Source of the DNA: Minisyncoccota bacterium
Lineage (GTDB): Bacteria; Patescibacteriota; Microgenomatia; Levybacterales; UBA12049
Assembly (NCBI GenBank): GCA_025449795.1
Contig: JANWIQ010000008.1
Span: forward strand, 1-14,617
Reading direction: 5' to 3'
DNA length: 14,617 bases
Below are positions 1-6,516 of this stretch, piece by piece. The translations under genes and the position numbers were made by a program. Every line of letters begins with the position of its first letter. The stretch's first letter is position 1. Under the pieces are notes generated by a model. That model did not search any database. It was not told the origin of the DNA and was given only the letters and a program-made list of their open reading frames with translations.

Positions 1-1
1 C

Positions 2-334
2 CCAACAGCAAATATTGCTCTTCACAAAGAGATTCCTGAGGGCATATATATTTCGACAGTAGGTATCAATGCTTCGACTTCGCTCAGGATGAAAAAGCAA
101 ACTTTTTCAGCAGCCACCTTTATCGGCAAGGCATCTACATTTGGAGAAAAAGAATATAAAGCAGAAAGTTATATCTTGGACTTTGATAAAAATATCTATG
201 GAAAATTTATTACCATAACGCTTATTAAAAAAATCCGCGACAATAAAAAATTCACCGGAGAAAAAGAATTAATAGAAAAAATGGAAAAGGACGTAGAAGA
301 AGTAAGAAAGTATTTTAAAGAGGACCAGGCATAG
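2..334 (+). CDS. ribF: Riboflavin kinase / FAD synthetase, C-terminal part (5' end outside window)
   Basis: The frame is open from base 2, with no start in the window, so this is the C-terminal 110 residues of a longer protein. It begins with the riboflavin-kinase motif PTANI (the T and N bind Mg-ATP), then EGIYIS, GKASTFGE, the ESYILDFDKNIYG block and KIRDNKKF. This is the order seen in RibF riboflavin kinase domains, which phosphorylate riboflavin to FMN; the missing N-terminal part would be the FMN adenylyltransferase domain. The ATG at 89 is not the start, since PTANI and GIY lie upstream of it. Residues ASTSLRMK, coded by about 71-94, have no counterpart in the family and are coded by a dispersed-repeat-like sequence. 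The gene converges on the HD-domain gene and overlaps its 3' end by 20 nt. Identification is confident. Confidence 0.88.
   Translation, partial: PTANIALHKEIPEGIYISTVGINASTSLRMKKQTFSAATFIGKASTFGEKEYKAESYILDFDKNIYGKFITITLIKKIRDNKKFTGEKELIEKMEKDVEEVRKYFKEDQA
72..92 (+). repeat. Dispersed-repeat-like element inside ribF
   Basis: The 18-nt sequence CTTCGACTTCGCTCAGGA (72-89) resembles CTTCGACTAGCTCAGGA at 2250-2266 in the non-coding region upstream of eamA. Similar CTTCGAC...CTCAGGATGA strings are, from general knowledge, common dispersed repeats in several bacterial groups. Here the element lies in frame inside the riboflavin kinase domain, between the GIY strand and the GKASTFG motif, and adds about eight residues. 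Confidence 0.5.
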
Positions 335-1235
335 TACATCTAGTATCTTCTGGTAGTTTAAGCATAGAGATAAAACGTCTACCCATATTTTCTTCAACAA
401 ATCCTAATTCTCTTCCCACATGAACAATTGCTTGATCGATAGTTTTGTGATATTTCAACCGATAATATTCGGTTTGTAACGTAAAATATTTGGCAAAGGG
501 AATAAGTTTTTCAAAAAGTTCTTTTGCATGAGGATCATCTGCAAAATAATCACTTTTTGGATGCCATTGTGTATGAGGCGCCCTAAACCTATCAAGTGAA
601 TCAGCAATCATAAAAAGTCGAAGAAGTATAGCATGTTTTTCTTTTATTCCCTCAGGAATTTCACTCCAATTCTTCTCGTGGTACTGGACTAAAGCCAAAA
701 CCTTATCTGAGTCATCTTTGGATAAGTTTATTCCTTTTTTTGTAAGTTTACGTAATTCATTTTTCCAAACCTCCGCTGCTCTCATACCATGGTCCAAATC
801 CACTCTATCATCTATTCTTTGTGTATCATGAATTAGCGCAGCAGCTAAAAGAATATTCGTATCTTGCCTGCTAAGATTTTCTAGATTTGCAACGATACGA
901 GCATAGACGCCAACCCTTGCTGCGTGATCAATGCCATGTATGGTATCCGAATGCGAATGACCTTGTCCATCTTTTGCAAACCAATTACTATCAGGTAATA
1001 AGTGCTTTACTTGCATACTTGTTAAGGGAAGGAATGTAGAAGAAAGTCTCTCTATTCGTATTGGCTCTGGCCTATATATTTGAAGTAAAAAGTGTTCTGC
1101 TGTAAGCAAATCATTCCTTTGGGAGATCCTTCGTGGGTGATCATAGAATACCTCCGCATTTTCACCATCGACAAGTTCTCGTAAAGATGCCGTATCTGGA
1201 TTAAAAGGTTCTGGTGTTATTGCTTCTGCTGCCAT
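315..1235 (-). CDS. HD-domain metal-dependent phosphohydrolase
   Basis: A 306-aa cytosolic protein from the HD superfamily, whose members hydrolyse phosphate esters or nucleotides using one or two metals. The metal ligands are visible: H100/H104 (IHGIDHAARV), H136-D137 (AALIHD) and D212 (MIADSLDR). The layout resembles small HDIG-like hydrolases; the substrate cannot be told. The frame is open upstream to a TTG at 1427, but that would place 64 residues antisense-free yet inside eamA. The ATG at 1235 is preferred because an extended -10 box (TGC-TACCAT) ends 7 nt before it and TTGCAT lies 17 nt further up. The gene is 53 nt downstream of eamA on the same strand. The 3' end overlaps convergent ribF by 20 nt. 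The family call is firm, the exact start fairly so. Confidence 0.8.
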   Translation of the reverse strand: MAAEAITPEPFNPDTASLRELVDGENAEVFYDHPRRISQRNDLLTAEHFLLQIYRPEPIRIERLSSTFLPLTSMQVKHLLPDSNWFAKDGQGHSHSDTIHGIDHAARVGVYARIVANLENLSRQDTNILLAAALIHDTQRIDDRVDLDHGMRAAEVWKNELRKLTKKGINLSKDDSDKVLALVQYHEKNWSEIPEGIKEKHAILLRLFMIADSLDRFRAPHTQWHPKSDYFADDPHAKELFEKLIPFAKYFTLQTEYYRLKYHKTIDQAIVHVGRELGFVEENMGRRFISMLKLPEDTRCTMPGPL

Positions 1236-1242
1236 GGGGAAA

Positions 1243-1271
1243 ATGGTAGCAAAATGTTTTTGGTAATGCAA
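1243..1271 (-). promoter_or_regulatory. Leaderless-type promoter of the HD gene
   Basis: On the minus strand, TTGCAT (1271-1266) is followed after 17 nt by TACCAT (1248-1243), with TGC just upstream of the latter (extended -10). Seven bases then precede the ATG at 1235. Transcription would start at or next to the A of the start codon. The -35 match is weak, so the extended -10 carries most of the weight. Confidence 0.4.
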
Positions 1272-1288
1272 GGTAATAGAAGATATAA

Positions 1289-2194
1289 CTATTTTGCCAG
1301 CGGTTTCGTAACTTGGTAGAGGGCAATAAGAAGCAAAATAATTCCCCCAATTTGGGTAATACTCAAGGTGTGGTGGAAATAGAAATAGTCTATAAAAATT
1401 GCGGATGCGGGAAAAGTAAGCTCGCAAAGGGTCGTGATACGCGCAGGAGTCTTCTTAAGACCGTAATAGTAAAATCCCAAAGAGACAAGACCAGAAGTAA
1501 AGGTAATCCCTACCAGCATAAGCCACTGCAGAGTGCTCAAGGTAAGTACTGCATGTGTCTGTCCCTGCAACACAATAAAAAGGAATGCAAAAATAGGTGC
1601 GATATAAAATCGCATTGCTGTTGCGGTAAGAAAAGATACGCGGTTAAGCACCACTTTACTAATTGCCGTAGAAGTCCCCCACATAAATCCTGCACCAAGT
1701 GCCAACATGCCTGCAAGCGCGGTCCCTGCACCGGTTGCCAGATTTACCTGCAAATTCTTAAAAGCAATACAATACGCAGCAATAAGGGCAAGTCCTGCCC
1801 ACAATAAAAATTTCTTTGTTATTTTTTCTTTTAATAATAGGGACGCTGCTCCAATAGCCCATATTGGTTGCAACATTTGCTGCAATAGAATAATAACAGA
1901 GTATTGGGAATAATTAATTTTTGCAAGCGCTGCGGTATAGAATATCGTCCCCAGCGCTCCGGAAAAAAGAGAGACAAGCGTTATCGCTATCCATTCTTTT
2001 TTTGTCATTTTCTTAAGGTCTTTTATCCATAAGAAAAAAAGGAAAGTGATAACAGCTGCTCCCAAGATATGTTCGTAAAACACCACGACCGTCGGGGGAA
2101 GTGTGTAGAGTTGAATTCGCAAAAATCCGTCAAAATTTAGCAGGAGTTCTGCAATAACAATAAAAAGAGGCCCAAAGGCTAAAATTTTTTTCAT
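1289..2194 (-). CDS. EamA-family (DMT superfamily) permease
   Basis: A 301-aa, very hydrophobic protein with about ten predicted membrane segments, arranged as the usual two tandem EamA halves. Family-typical stretches are visible: LLQQMLQPIWAIGAA...LLLKEKIT ends the first half, and PARITTLCELTFPASAIFID followed by a final GGIILLLIALY ends the second. EamA/RhaT-type transporters move metabolites such as amino acids, nucleotides or sugars across the inner membrane by exchange or H+ symport; the substrate here cannot be predicted. The start ATG is preceded by a purine-rich AAAAGAAAG, which may act as a weak ribosome site. The upstream region (2195-2481) is non-coding and rich in hairpins. The HD hydrolase follows after 53 nt. 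Confidence 0.85.
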   Translation of the reverse strand: MKKILAFGPLFIVIAELLLNFDGFLRIQLYTLPPTVVVFYEHILGAAVITFLFFLWIKDLKKMTKKEWIAITLVSLFSGALGTIFYTAALAKINYSQYSVIILLQQMLQPIWAIGAASLLLKEKITKKFLLWAGLALIAAYCIAFKNLQVNLATGAGTALAGMLALGAGFMWGTSTAISKVVLNRVSFLTATAMRFYIAPIFAFLFIVLQGQTHAVLTLSTLQWLMLVGITFTSGLVSLGFYYYGLKKTPARITTLCELTFPASAIFIDYFYFHHTLSITQIGGIILLLIALYQVTKPLAK

Positions 2195-2239
2195 ATCTTT
2201 CTTTTATCCCGACTGTACGGTCGCTGTCTGAGTTACACA

Positions 2240-2272
2240 GACTCGTGTCCTTCGACTAGCTCAGGACTCGTG
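2240..2272. repeat. Repeat element flanked by 8-nt direct repeats
   Basis: GACTCGTG occurs at 2240-2247 and 2265-2272, enclosing TCCTTCGACTAGCTCAG (2248-2264). The enclosed core matches the element inside ribF apart from a two-to-three base difference. GTCCT...AGGAC at the core ends can pair. The direct repeats look like a target duplication or a residue of repeat expansion, but this is inference. Confidence 0.45.
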
Positions 2273-2280
2273 GAGTATTT

Positions 2281-2307
2281 AGTACATTCATGAAAACTGA
2301 ATGCACT
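2281..2307. repeat. Imperfect hairpin
   Basis: AGTACATTCA (2281-2290) pairs with TGAATGCACT (2298-2307) at nine of ten positions across a 7-nt loop. No T-run follows on either strand, so it is not an intrinsic terminator. It is part of the hairpin cluster between eamA and the DoxX gene. Confidence 0.5.
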
Positions 2308-2326
2308 TAACCACCGATTTTGATTT

Positions 2327-2356
2327 CCTGCCCTTCGTAGTTTTACGAAGGACGGG
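2327..2356. repeat. Strong GC-rich hairpin, REP-like
   Basis: CCTTCGTA (2332-2339) and TACGAAGG (2344-2351) pair perfectly around a GTTT loop. The stem continues past one mismatch with CCTG (2327-2330) against CGGG (2353-2356), including one G-U pair. There is no T-run on either side, so a terminator is unlikely; a dispersed palindromic repeat or a protein/DNA structural site fits better. Confidence 0.55.
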
Positions 2357-2432
2357 TCACCCAACCCTGAAAGAATATCAATAAGCATAGACAGCTATAA
2401 AGGTTTTGTCAATAAGATTATATATATGATCA

Positions 2433-2463
2433 TTTACCTTATGTCCTGAAAAGATGATACTAT
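2433..2463 (+). promoter_or_regulatory. Promoter of the DoxX gene
   Basis: TTTACC (2433-2438) lies upstream of an extended -10 box, TGA-TACTAT (2455-2463). The spacing is 19 nt to TACTAT, or 17 nt if GATACT (2456-2461) is taken as the -10. Transcription would start near 2470, leaving a leader of about 12 nt that contains the purine-rich AAGAAAGAAGA before the ATG at 2482. Confidence 0.4.
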
Positions 2464-2481
2464 TAGTAGTAAGAAAGAAGA

Positions 2482-3009
2482 ATGAAAAAATCTGCCACCT
2501 CTACGTATTTTTCTGAACCACCACTTGCCCGTTTTCTTTTTTCCGATACCAGACTTAGTATTCTTTGGTTCATTGTTCGCCTCTATGTCGGGTGGCAATG
2601 GCTTGAAGCGGGCATACAAAAGGTCGAAAGTCCCCAATGGGTTGGCTCCCATGCAGGCGTTGCACTCACAGGATTTATTGTGGGAGCGCTAAAGAAAACG
2701 CTTGGTCCACATCCGGATGTATCTTCCTGGTATGCTGGTTTTCTCCATGCGGTGGTGATTTCTCATGCTGCACTCTTTTCCTATATTGTTTCCTTTGGAG
2801 AATTGGCGGTAGGGATCGGGCTTATTCTCGGAATATTTACCGGTATTGCGGCATTTTTTGGCGCTTTTATGAATATGAATTATCTTTTTGCAGGAACAGT
2901 AAGCATCAATCCTTTGCTTTTTTTACTGGAGCTTTTCCTTATTCTTGCGTGGCGTACAGCCGGATGGATAGGCTTAGATAGGTGGTTTCTTGCTTTCTTC
3001 ATACGGTAA
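2482..3009 (+). CDS. DoxX family membrane protein (quinone-oxidoreductase-like)
   Basis: A 175-aa integral membrane protein with about four membrane segments. It carries the strongly conserved DoxX features: RLYVGWQWLEAGIQKV (33-48), VVISHAALFSYIVSFGELAVGIGLILG (91-117), the FFGAFMNMNYLFAG block (125-138), NPLLFLLE (143-150) and the C-terminal WRTAGWIGLDRWF. Relatives include DoxD, the small subunit of archaeal thiosulfate:quinone oxidoreductase; most bacterial members have no proven reaction. A role in membrane quinone redox or oxidative-stress defence is likely but inferred. The 3' 130 nt overlap, in antisense, the end of the histidine kinase gene. The gene stands alone on this strand, with its own promoter and a purine-rich ribosome site. 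Confidence 0.87.
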   Translation: MKKSATSTYFSEPPLARFLFSDTRLSILWFIVRLYVGWQWLEAGIQKVESPQWVGSHAGVALTGFIVGALKKTLGPHPDVSSWYAGFLHAVVISHAALFSYIVSFGELAVGIGLILGIFTGIAAFFGAFMNMNYLFAGTVSINPLLFLLELFLILAWRTAGWIGLDRWFLAFFIR

Positions 3010-4451
3010 ATGGGCAAACTAAACCAAAAAGCAGATCCTTTTCCGTACTCACTTTCTACCCATAATTTTCCCTTGTGCCGTTTGATAATTTGTGCAGAAA
3101 TATATAACCCTAATCCCAACCCAGGATAGGTTGAGTTTTCTCCTACCTGATAAAATCTTTCAAATATTTTTTTCTTTTCCGTACTCGCAATACCAATACC
3201 AAAATCTTGTACATAAATTTCTAGAAAATTATCGTGCTCTCGCGAACCAATAATAATCTCTTTATCTTCGGGCGAATATTTTATTGCGTTGGTAACTAAA
3301 TTGGTGAGGACCTGTCGAATGCGTTCTTTATCTCCATAAACAGGAAGCTTGGTAGTCCATTTCAAGATAAGACGTTGCGTACTGATTGGTTGCAAATCAT
3401 GTATAACTTCCTCTGCCAATCCTTTCACTAAAAATTTTTCCTTTATCACTATTAATTTCCCTTTTTCAAGACGGGTCACATCCAGCAAATCACCAACAAG
3501 CATGGTAAGTTTATTCAATTGAGTATTAATTCTGCTTGCAAGATGAAATGATTCTGTATCTTGTTTATTCTTTAATTTTTTCTCGAGAACTTGGGTAAAT
3601 ACTTTAATACTGGTGAGAGGGGTTTTGAGTTCGTGGCTTGTCATATTAATAAAGTCATTCTTCTTTTGTTCTTCTTTTTTTAAGGAAGTGATATCGTGGG
3701 AAATGGATGCAATAGCAATAATTTGCCCAGCACGGTTTTTTACAGGTGAAGCATACGAATTAATGTATAATTTTTCTCCATTGGCGTGGGTGAAAACAAA
3801 ATCCTGCGGTTTGGCGGATTTGCCTGTTGCAAGGACCTGTACAGAGGGTGACTCATTTCTGCTGGCACGAATGCCATTGTGATGCATTGTATTTTCGGCA
3901 TTTTTTTCAATAGCATTGCCCACTTTCACATATTTTCCAAAAAGCTTTTGGGTGTAGTTATTTACAAATTCAATTTTTCCCATGGTATTGGAAACAATAA
4001 CGCCTACTGGTAACTGGTCAAGAATTGTTTCAAGCCGAATTCTCGCATTTGCTTCTTTTTCTATTAATTTATCGATTAACTGCTTTAGATAGCCGATGCT
4101 AAATGCCAAAAAACTATAGACGAAAGCAAGACTTATTGTCGTGTCTATTCCTGAATTTAATAAATTTCCTTGATAGTGACGGGTATAGATAATATAAAAG
4201 TAATACAGTATCGTAAGACATACTGTCGTAAATCCACCCAGCATCCCATCTCTGAAGGAAAAATAAACAATAAAAGCAGCGTTAATAAAAATAATATAAT
4301 TCCCAACCGCCAAAGGATTTTTTCCTACCAGATATACATAGAACTCTGATACAACACAGAGAATAATATTGGTAAAAAATGCGAAAAGAAATGAACGCTT
4401 CGGTTTTCCCAATTGTGCAATAGGGTTGAGATAATTGAACATATTTTCCAT
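2880..4451 (-). CDS. Membrane-anchored PAS-domain sensor histidine kinase
   Basis: A 523-aa kinase. Four or so membrane segments (about 22-122) resemble the DUF4118/KdpD-like four-helix region. A PAS domain follows (about 143-257: ILDQLPVGVIVSN, HANGEKLYI, SHDIT). HisKA carries the phospho-acceptor H273 in NMTSHELKTPL. The ATPase domain shows the N box (N384, N388), G1 (DFGIGI, D416), F box (FERFY) and G2 (GLGLGLY, 444-450). All catalytic boxes are intact. The kinase fold ends near residue 481; about 42 further basic residues are read through the antisense of the DoxX 3' end, an unusual tail. No response regulator lies nearby, so it is an orphan kinase in this window. It follows the secreted-repeat gene by 51 nt but has its own extended -10 box. 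Confidence 0.92.
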   Translation of the reverse strand: MENMFNYLNPIAQLGKPKRSFLFAFFTNIILCVVSEFYVYLVGKNPLAVGNYIIFINAAFIVYFSFRDGMLGGFTTVCLTILYYFYIIYTRHYQGNLLNSGIDTTISLAFVYSFLAFSIGYLKQLIDKLIEKEANARIRLETILDQLPVGVIVSNTMGKIEFVNNYTQKLFGKYVKVGNAIEKNAENTMHHNGIRASRNESPSVQVLATGKSAKPQDFVFTHANGEKLYINSYASPVKNRAGQIIAIASISHDITSLKKEEQKKNDFINMTSHELKTPLTSIKVFTQVLEKKLKNKQDTESFHLASRINTQLNKLTMLVGDLLDVTRLEKGKLIVIKEKFLVKGLAEEVIHDLQPISTQRLILKWTTKLPVYGDKERIRQVLTNLVTNAIKYSPEDKEIIIGSREHDNFLEIYVQDFGIGIASTEKKKIFERFYQVGENSTYPGLGLGLYISAQIIKRHKGKLWVESEYGKGSAFWFSLPIYRMKKARNHLSKPIHPAVRHARIRKSSSKKSKGLMLTVPAKR

Positions 4452-4465
4452 GCTGAGAGGAACTT

Positions 4466-4474
4466 AGTATAGCA
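4466..4474 (-). promoter_or_regulatory. Extended -10 promoter of the histidine kinase
   Basis: On the minus strand, TGC-TATACT (4474-4466) is an extended -10 box with five of six consensus bases. It ends 14 nt before the ATG at 4451, giving a predicted leader of only about 8 nt without room for a normal ribosome site. No good -35 is seen. Confidence 0.4.
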
Positions 4475-4502
4475 TGGGAAATTAAGAAGTTTATGAGGAA
4501 GA

Positions 4503-4982
4503 TTAGGGCTTTACGATATGCCAAACGCCGCCAACGCCATCGCCCAGTACGTCACCCGATTTTACATCTGAGGAGTAATAATAGAGTGGCATACCTTTCC
4601 AGGCAAATTGCTTTGTGCCATCTGTTCTTGTAATAACAGTAATGTTTGCAGGGAGCGTGCTCTGTGCAGTTGCGCCAGATGTATATGGAGGCCATAATTT
4701 TGCACACGCATTGTAACAAGTACTAACTCCTGCGGTATCTTTATCAAAAACATATACGGTCATGCCCTGAAAATCGGTAAGATATGCGCCTTTCCTTGGG
4801 TCGGTCTTACTCATGTAAATGTTACTTGCAGAAGGAGAGGATGTTGGCGTTGCGACAGCTTGAGTAATCATAGGAGTAGGGGATTGTGATGAACCCATGA
4901 ACATTGTTTTGAGCGTATGTCTGCCAAGATATGCTCCTACTGCAAGGAGAAGAATAACTACTACTACAAGAACTTTCTTCAT
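4503..4982 (-). CDS. Membrane-anchored secreted-repeat protein (PF03640-like)
   Basis: A 159-aa envelope protein. Residues 4-20 form a hydrophobic N-terminal anchor with no lipobox Cys, followed by a Ser/Thr/Pro-rich linker (30-54). The remainder holds two copies of the 'secreted repeat of unknown function' (Lipoprotein_15, COG4315). The first is GAYLTDFQGMTVYVFDKD with STCYNACAKLWPPY (C89, C93, then WPP), and the second is QFAWKGMPLYYYSSD with GDGVGGVWHIV. The Cys pair, WPP and VGGVWH signatures are family hallmarks. Its biochemical role is unknown; it is usually on the outer face of the membrane. The ATG at 4982 is fixed by a promoter ending 7 nt upstream. The histidine kinase follows 51 nt downstream; a functional link is possible but unproven. 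Confidence 0.87.
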   Translation of the reverse strand: MKKVLVVVVILLLAVGAYLGRHTLKTMFMGSSQSPTPMITQAVATPTSSPSASNIYMSKTDPRKGAYLTDFQGMTVYVFDKDTAGVSTCYNACAKLWPPYTSGATAQSTLPANITVITRTDGTKQFAWKGMPLYYYSSDVKSGDVLGDGVGGVWHIVKP

Positions 4983-4989
4983 CTATACT

Positions 4990-5018
4990 AGAGTAGAGCG
5001 GAAAGGGCGTTTTGTCAA
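4990..5018 (-). promoter_or_regulatory. Leaderless-type promoter of the secreted-repeat gene
   Basis: On the minus strand, a perfect TTGACA (5018-5013), a 17-nt spacer and TACTCT (4995-4990) are followed by 7 nt and the ATG at 4982. Transcription would start at or one base from the start codon. The -35 is consensus; the -10 is weak. Confidence 0.5.
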
Positions 5019-5029
5019 GAGCTTCCCAC

Positions 5030-5593
5030 TTATTGTGGATAGTAAGTAAGCAGCATATTCCCATTACTGAACTTTCTCGTATCACGAAAGGTAAAAGGTT
5101 TTTTACCCAGTCCCGAAAAAAGTGGAGTACCTTCTCCGATTACCACAGGATTTACCATAATCCGTATTTCATCCAAGAGATTTTCCTGAAGAAGGGTAAC
5201 GCAGAGATTATTACTTCCTAATACTATAACAGCTTTCCCTGATCCTTCTTTTATTTTTTTTATTTCCTCAGCCACATTGTCTTTGATATGTTGGATATTT
5301 TTCCAATACGCAGTTTCCTGTACCTCTGGTAAAGAGTGGGAAACAACGACCTTTGGCATTGTATTCATGAAGGCGGCAACCATTGGATCATCTTCCATCC
5401 CTTGTGGGGTCGGCCAATAACTTTCCATAAGTTGGTAGGTATTTTTCCCCATTACAATGGTATCTGCTTCCTGCAACTGCTTTGTTGCAAATATATTAAA
5501 TTCTTCATCCACATGATGCCAGGACAAATCATGATCTTTTCCTTCCATATATCCATCAAGGGAAGTCATCATAAAAAGGAACATTTTTCGCAT
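5030..5593 (-). CDS. Dihydrofolate reductase-like protein (RibD C-terminal family)
   Basis: A 187-aa cytosolic protein with the DHFR/RibD-C fold. It shows the N-terminal strand and SLDGY motif (11-15), the NADPH-binding MGKNTYQL (48-55), PKVVVSHSL (80-88), the glycine turn VLGSNNL (124-130), and the C-terminal DEIRIMVNPVVIGEGTPLF (141-159). Relatives (YyaP/YwjB type) are NAD(P)H-dependent reductases of unproven substrate, not true folate enzymes; the long GMEDDP loop is typical. It begins 6 nt after the VOC gene stop and lacks a clear ribosome site, so it is probably translated from the VOC transcript by reinitiation. A ribF lies in the window, but proximity is not enough to place this gene in flavin synthesis. 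Confidence 0.87.
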   Translation of the reverse strand: MRKMFLFMMTSLDGYMEGKDHDLSWHHVDEEFNIFATKQLQEADTIVMGKNTYQLMESYWPTPQGMEDDPMVAAFMNTMPKVVVSHSLPEVQETAYWKNIQHIKDNVAEEIKKIKEGSGKAVIVLGSNNLCVTLLQENLLDEIRIMVNPVVIGEGTPLFSGLGKKPFTFRDTRKFSNGNMLLTYYPQ

Positions 5594-5599
5594 AGGGGA

Positions 5600-5965
5600 T
5601 TATTTTTCATTCCAAGGGGTTACTATTTGGAAGTAATTGCTATCTGGGTCTGCAAATGTGGCTATCCACATATCTTGGTCTTCTGCCGGCTTGTATGGCT
5701 CTTTTATTACTTCTGCACCAAGACCTTTGATGCGATCAAATTCTGCCTGCACATCGTCGACGTCGAAATTCACAAAAATTCTTTCGGGGTTGGTATTTTT
5801 CCCTTTTACTTTATCATGAAGCCCTACCATAAGCATTGCCTTCCCAACAACAAAACCAAAATATCCGCCTTCTGCGAAGTCAGGATCTTTTGCAAAAACC
5901 TTTTTATAGAAATCGGCGAGCGCGTGGGGATTTTCGGAAAAAACAAAAACAGTACTTAATTGCAT
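5600..5965 (-). CDS. VOC-family (glyoxalase/bleomycin-resistance fold) protein
   Basis: A 121-aa single VOC module made of two beta-alpha-beta-beta-beta units. Visible marks are the first strand STVFVFSENPHALADFYKKVF (4-24), the middle FVNFDVDDVQAEFDRIKGLGAEVIKEP (64-90), and the terminal strand ADPDSNYFQIV (105-115). The family includes glyoxalase I, dioxygenases and drug-binding proteins. The metal ligand pattern is incomplete (H50 and E-type positions are uncertain), so catalysis cannot be asserted. It leads a two-gene unit with the DHFR-like gene 6 nt downstream. The start is supported by a promoter ending 6 nt before the ATG. Confidence 0.85.
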   Translation of the reverse strand: MQLSTVFVFSENPHALADFYKKVFAKDPDFAEGGYFGFVVGKAMLMVGLHDKVKGKNTNPERIFVNFDVDDVQAEFDRIKGLGAEVIKEPYKPAEDQDMWIATFADPDSNYFQIVTPWNEK

Positions 5966-5971
5966 CTTTTG

Positions 5972-6000
5972 ATAATATATAACCTATCTATAAAAATCAA
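5972..6000 (-). promoter_or_regulatory. Leaderless-type promoter of the VOC/DHFR-like unit
   Basis: On the minus strand, TTGATT (6000-5995), a 17-nt spacer and TATTAT (5977-5972) are followed by just 6 nt (CAAAAG) and the ATG at 5965. Both boxes match consensus at four or five of six positions. There is no ribosome site because there is no predicted leader. Confidence 0.55.
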
Positions 6001-6016
6001 GTAAGCATTACCTCAC

Positions 6017-6051
6017 AAAAAGGGAATAGATTTGTGGTCTATTCCCTTTTT
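6017..6051 (-). terminator. Intrinsic terminator (possibly bidirectional)
   Basis: A perfect 14-bp inverted repeat (6017-6030 and 6038-6051) with a 7-nt loop, containing AAAAAGGGAATAGA and its complement. It begins 8 nt after the stop of the minus-strand secreted-protein gene, and the minus-strand side ends in TTTTT, as expected for rho-independent termination. The plus-strand side ends in TTTTTT too, so it could work in both directions. It also insulates the VOC promoter just downstream. Confidence 0.85.
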
Positions 6052-6058
6052 TCTATTC

Positions 6059-6442
6059 CTAGAATGTATTATTTTGTACACAGTAACTAGCTCCAGGCGT
6101 AAGATAGCTACCCCATGTGGGGTAGGCATTGACAATAAGCACCATAGACGCTGGACATGTCCCATCCTTGGAGAGATTCCACACGCTATGAATTCCATGC
6201 CCGTCAGTGCCGGTATACCATGCCTCTATTTGGCCACTGTCGCCACGCATTGTTACCAAGTCGGTACCAGTAACATAGGTAACAGGGTCTGTTGGAATTG
6301 CATGAATACCTGTTGGGTAATATGCCACAACAGTTGGATTGTTGGCAGCTTTATTTCCATTGTCCGGTGCTGCTAATGCGCTCGATACCGCGGTAATGGA
6401 CAATGCAATACACACAATTGCAATACATAATTTCTTCATCAT
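6059..6442 (-). CDS. Small secreted protein of unknown function
   Basis: A 127-aa protein with a classic signal peptide: MMKK, a hydrophobic core to about residue 20, and SSALAA|PD giving cleavage near 25. The mature 102 residues are polar, rich in Gly, Thr and Tyr, with two cysteines (C96 in GTCPAS and C121 in SYCVQN) that could form a disulfide outside the cell. I recognise no family. A strong ribosome site AAGGTGGTG (6453-6445) precedes two adjacent ATGs; the second (6439) has the better 5-nt spacing, so the protein may be 126 aa. It lies 74 nt downstream of the SRPBCC gene and ends in a strong terminator, so it may be the last gene of the ArsR/SRPBCC transcript or have its own promoter. 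Confidence 0.75.
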   Translation of the reverse strand: MMKKLCIAIVCIALSITAVSSALAAPDNGNKAANNPTVVAYYPTGIHAIPTDPVTYVTGTDLVTMRGDSGQIEAWYTGTDGHGIHSVWNLSKDGTCPASMVLIVNAYPTWGSYLTPGASYCVQNNTF

Positions 6443-6516
6443 CTCACCACCTTTGCAGTATGGTTACATGCATACGTAAGAAGGAAAACACAACTTGGTA
6501 ATAAGTATCAGAGAAA

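Larger units (their letters stand above)
2195..2481. other. Divergent non-coding region with clustered hairpins
   Basis: This 287-nt gap between divergent eamA and the DoxX gene holds no plausible gene. From left to right it contains: a small hairpin (GTCTG 2226-2230 / CAGAC 2238-2242); an 8-nt direct repeat GACTCGTG (2240-2247 and 2265-2272) around a CTTCGACTAGCTCAG element; a 10-bp hairpin with one mismatch (2281-2290 / 2298-2307); a strong hairpin (2327-2356); and the DoxX promoter near its right end. Confidence 0.7.

Noticed and set aside
89..334. A separate 81-aa gene starting at ATG 89
   Set aside because: Riboflavin kinase motifs PTANI and GIY continue upstream in the same frame, so this is only the end of ribF.
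1236..1427. A longer start (TTG at 1427) for the HD hydrolase
   Set aside because: It would run through the eamA 3' end in another frame, has no homologous character, and an extended -10 box ends 7 nt before the ATG at 1235.
1313..1807. A 164-aa Cys/Lys-rich plus-strand frame
   Set aside because: It lies antisense to the well-supported EamA gene, has an odd composition and no domain; it is a frame shadow.
2327..2356. Intrinsic terminator at the CCTTCGTA hairpin
   Set aside because: No T-run follows on either strand, and no gene ends near it; both flanking genes start away from it.
2195..2481. A CRISPR array or riboswitch in the hairpin-rich region
   Set aside because: The repeats are not regularly spaced or identical, and I could not match any known riboswitch core.
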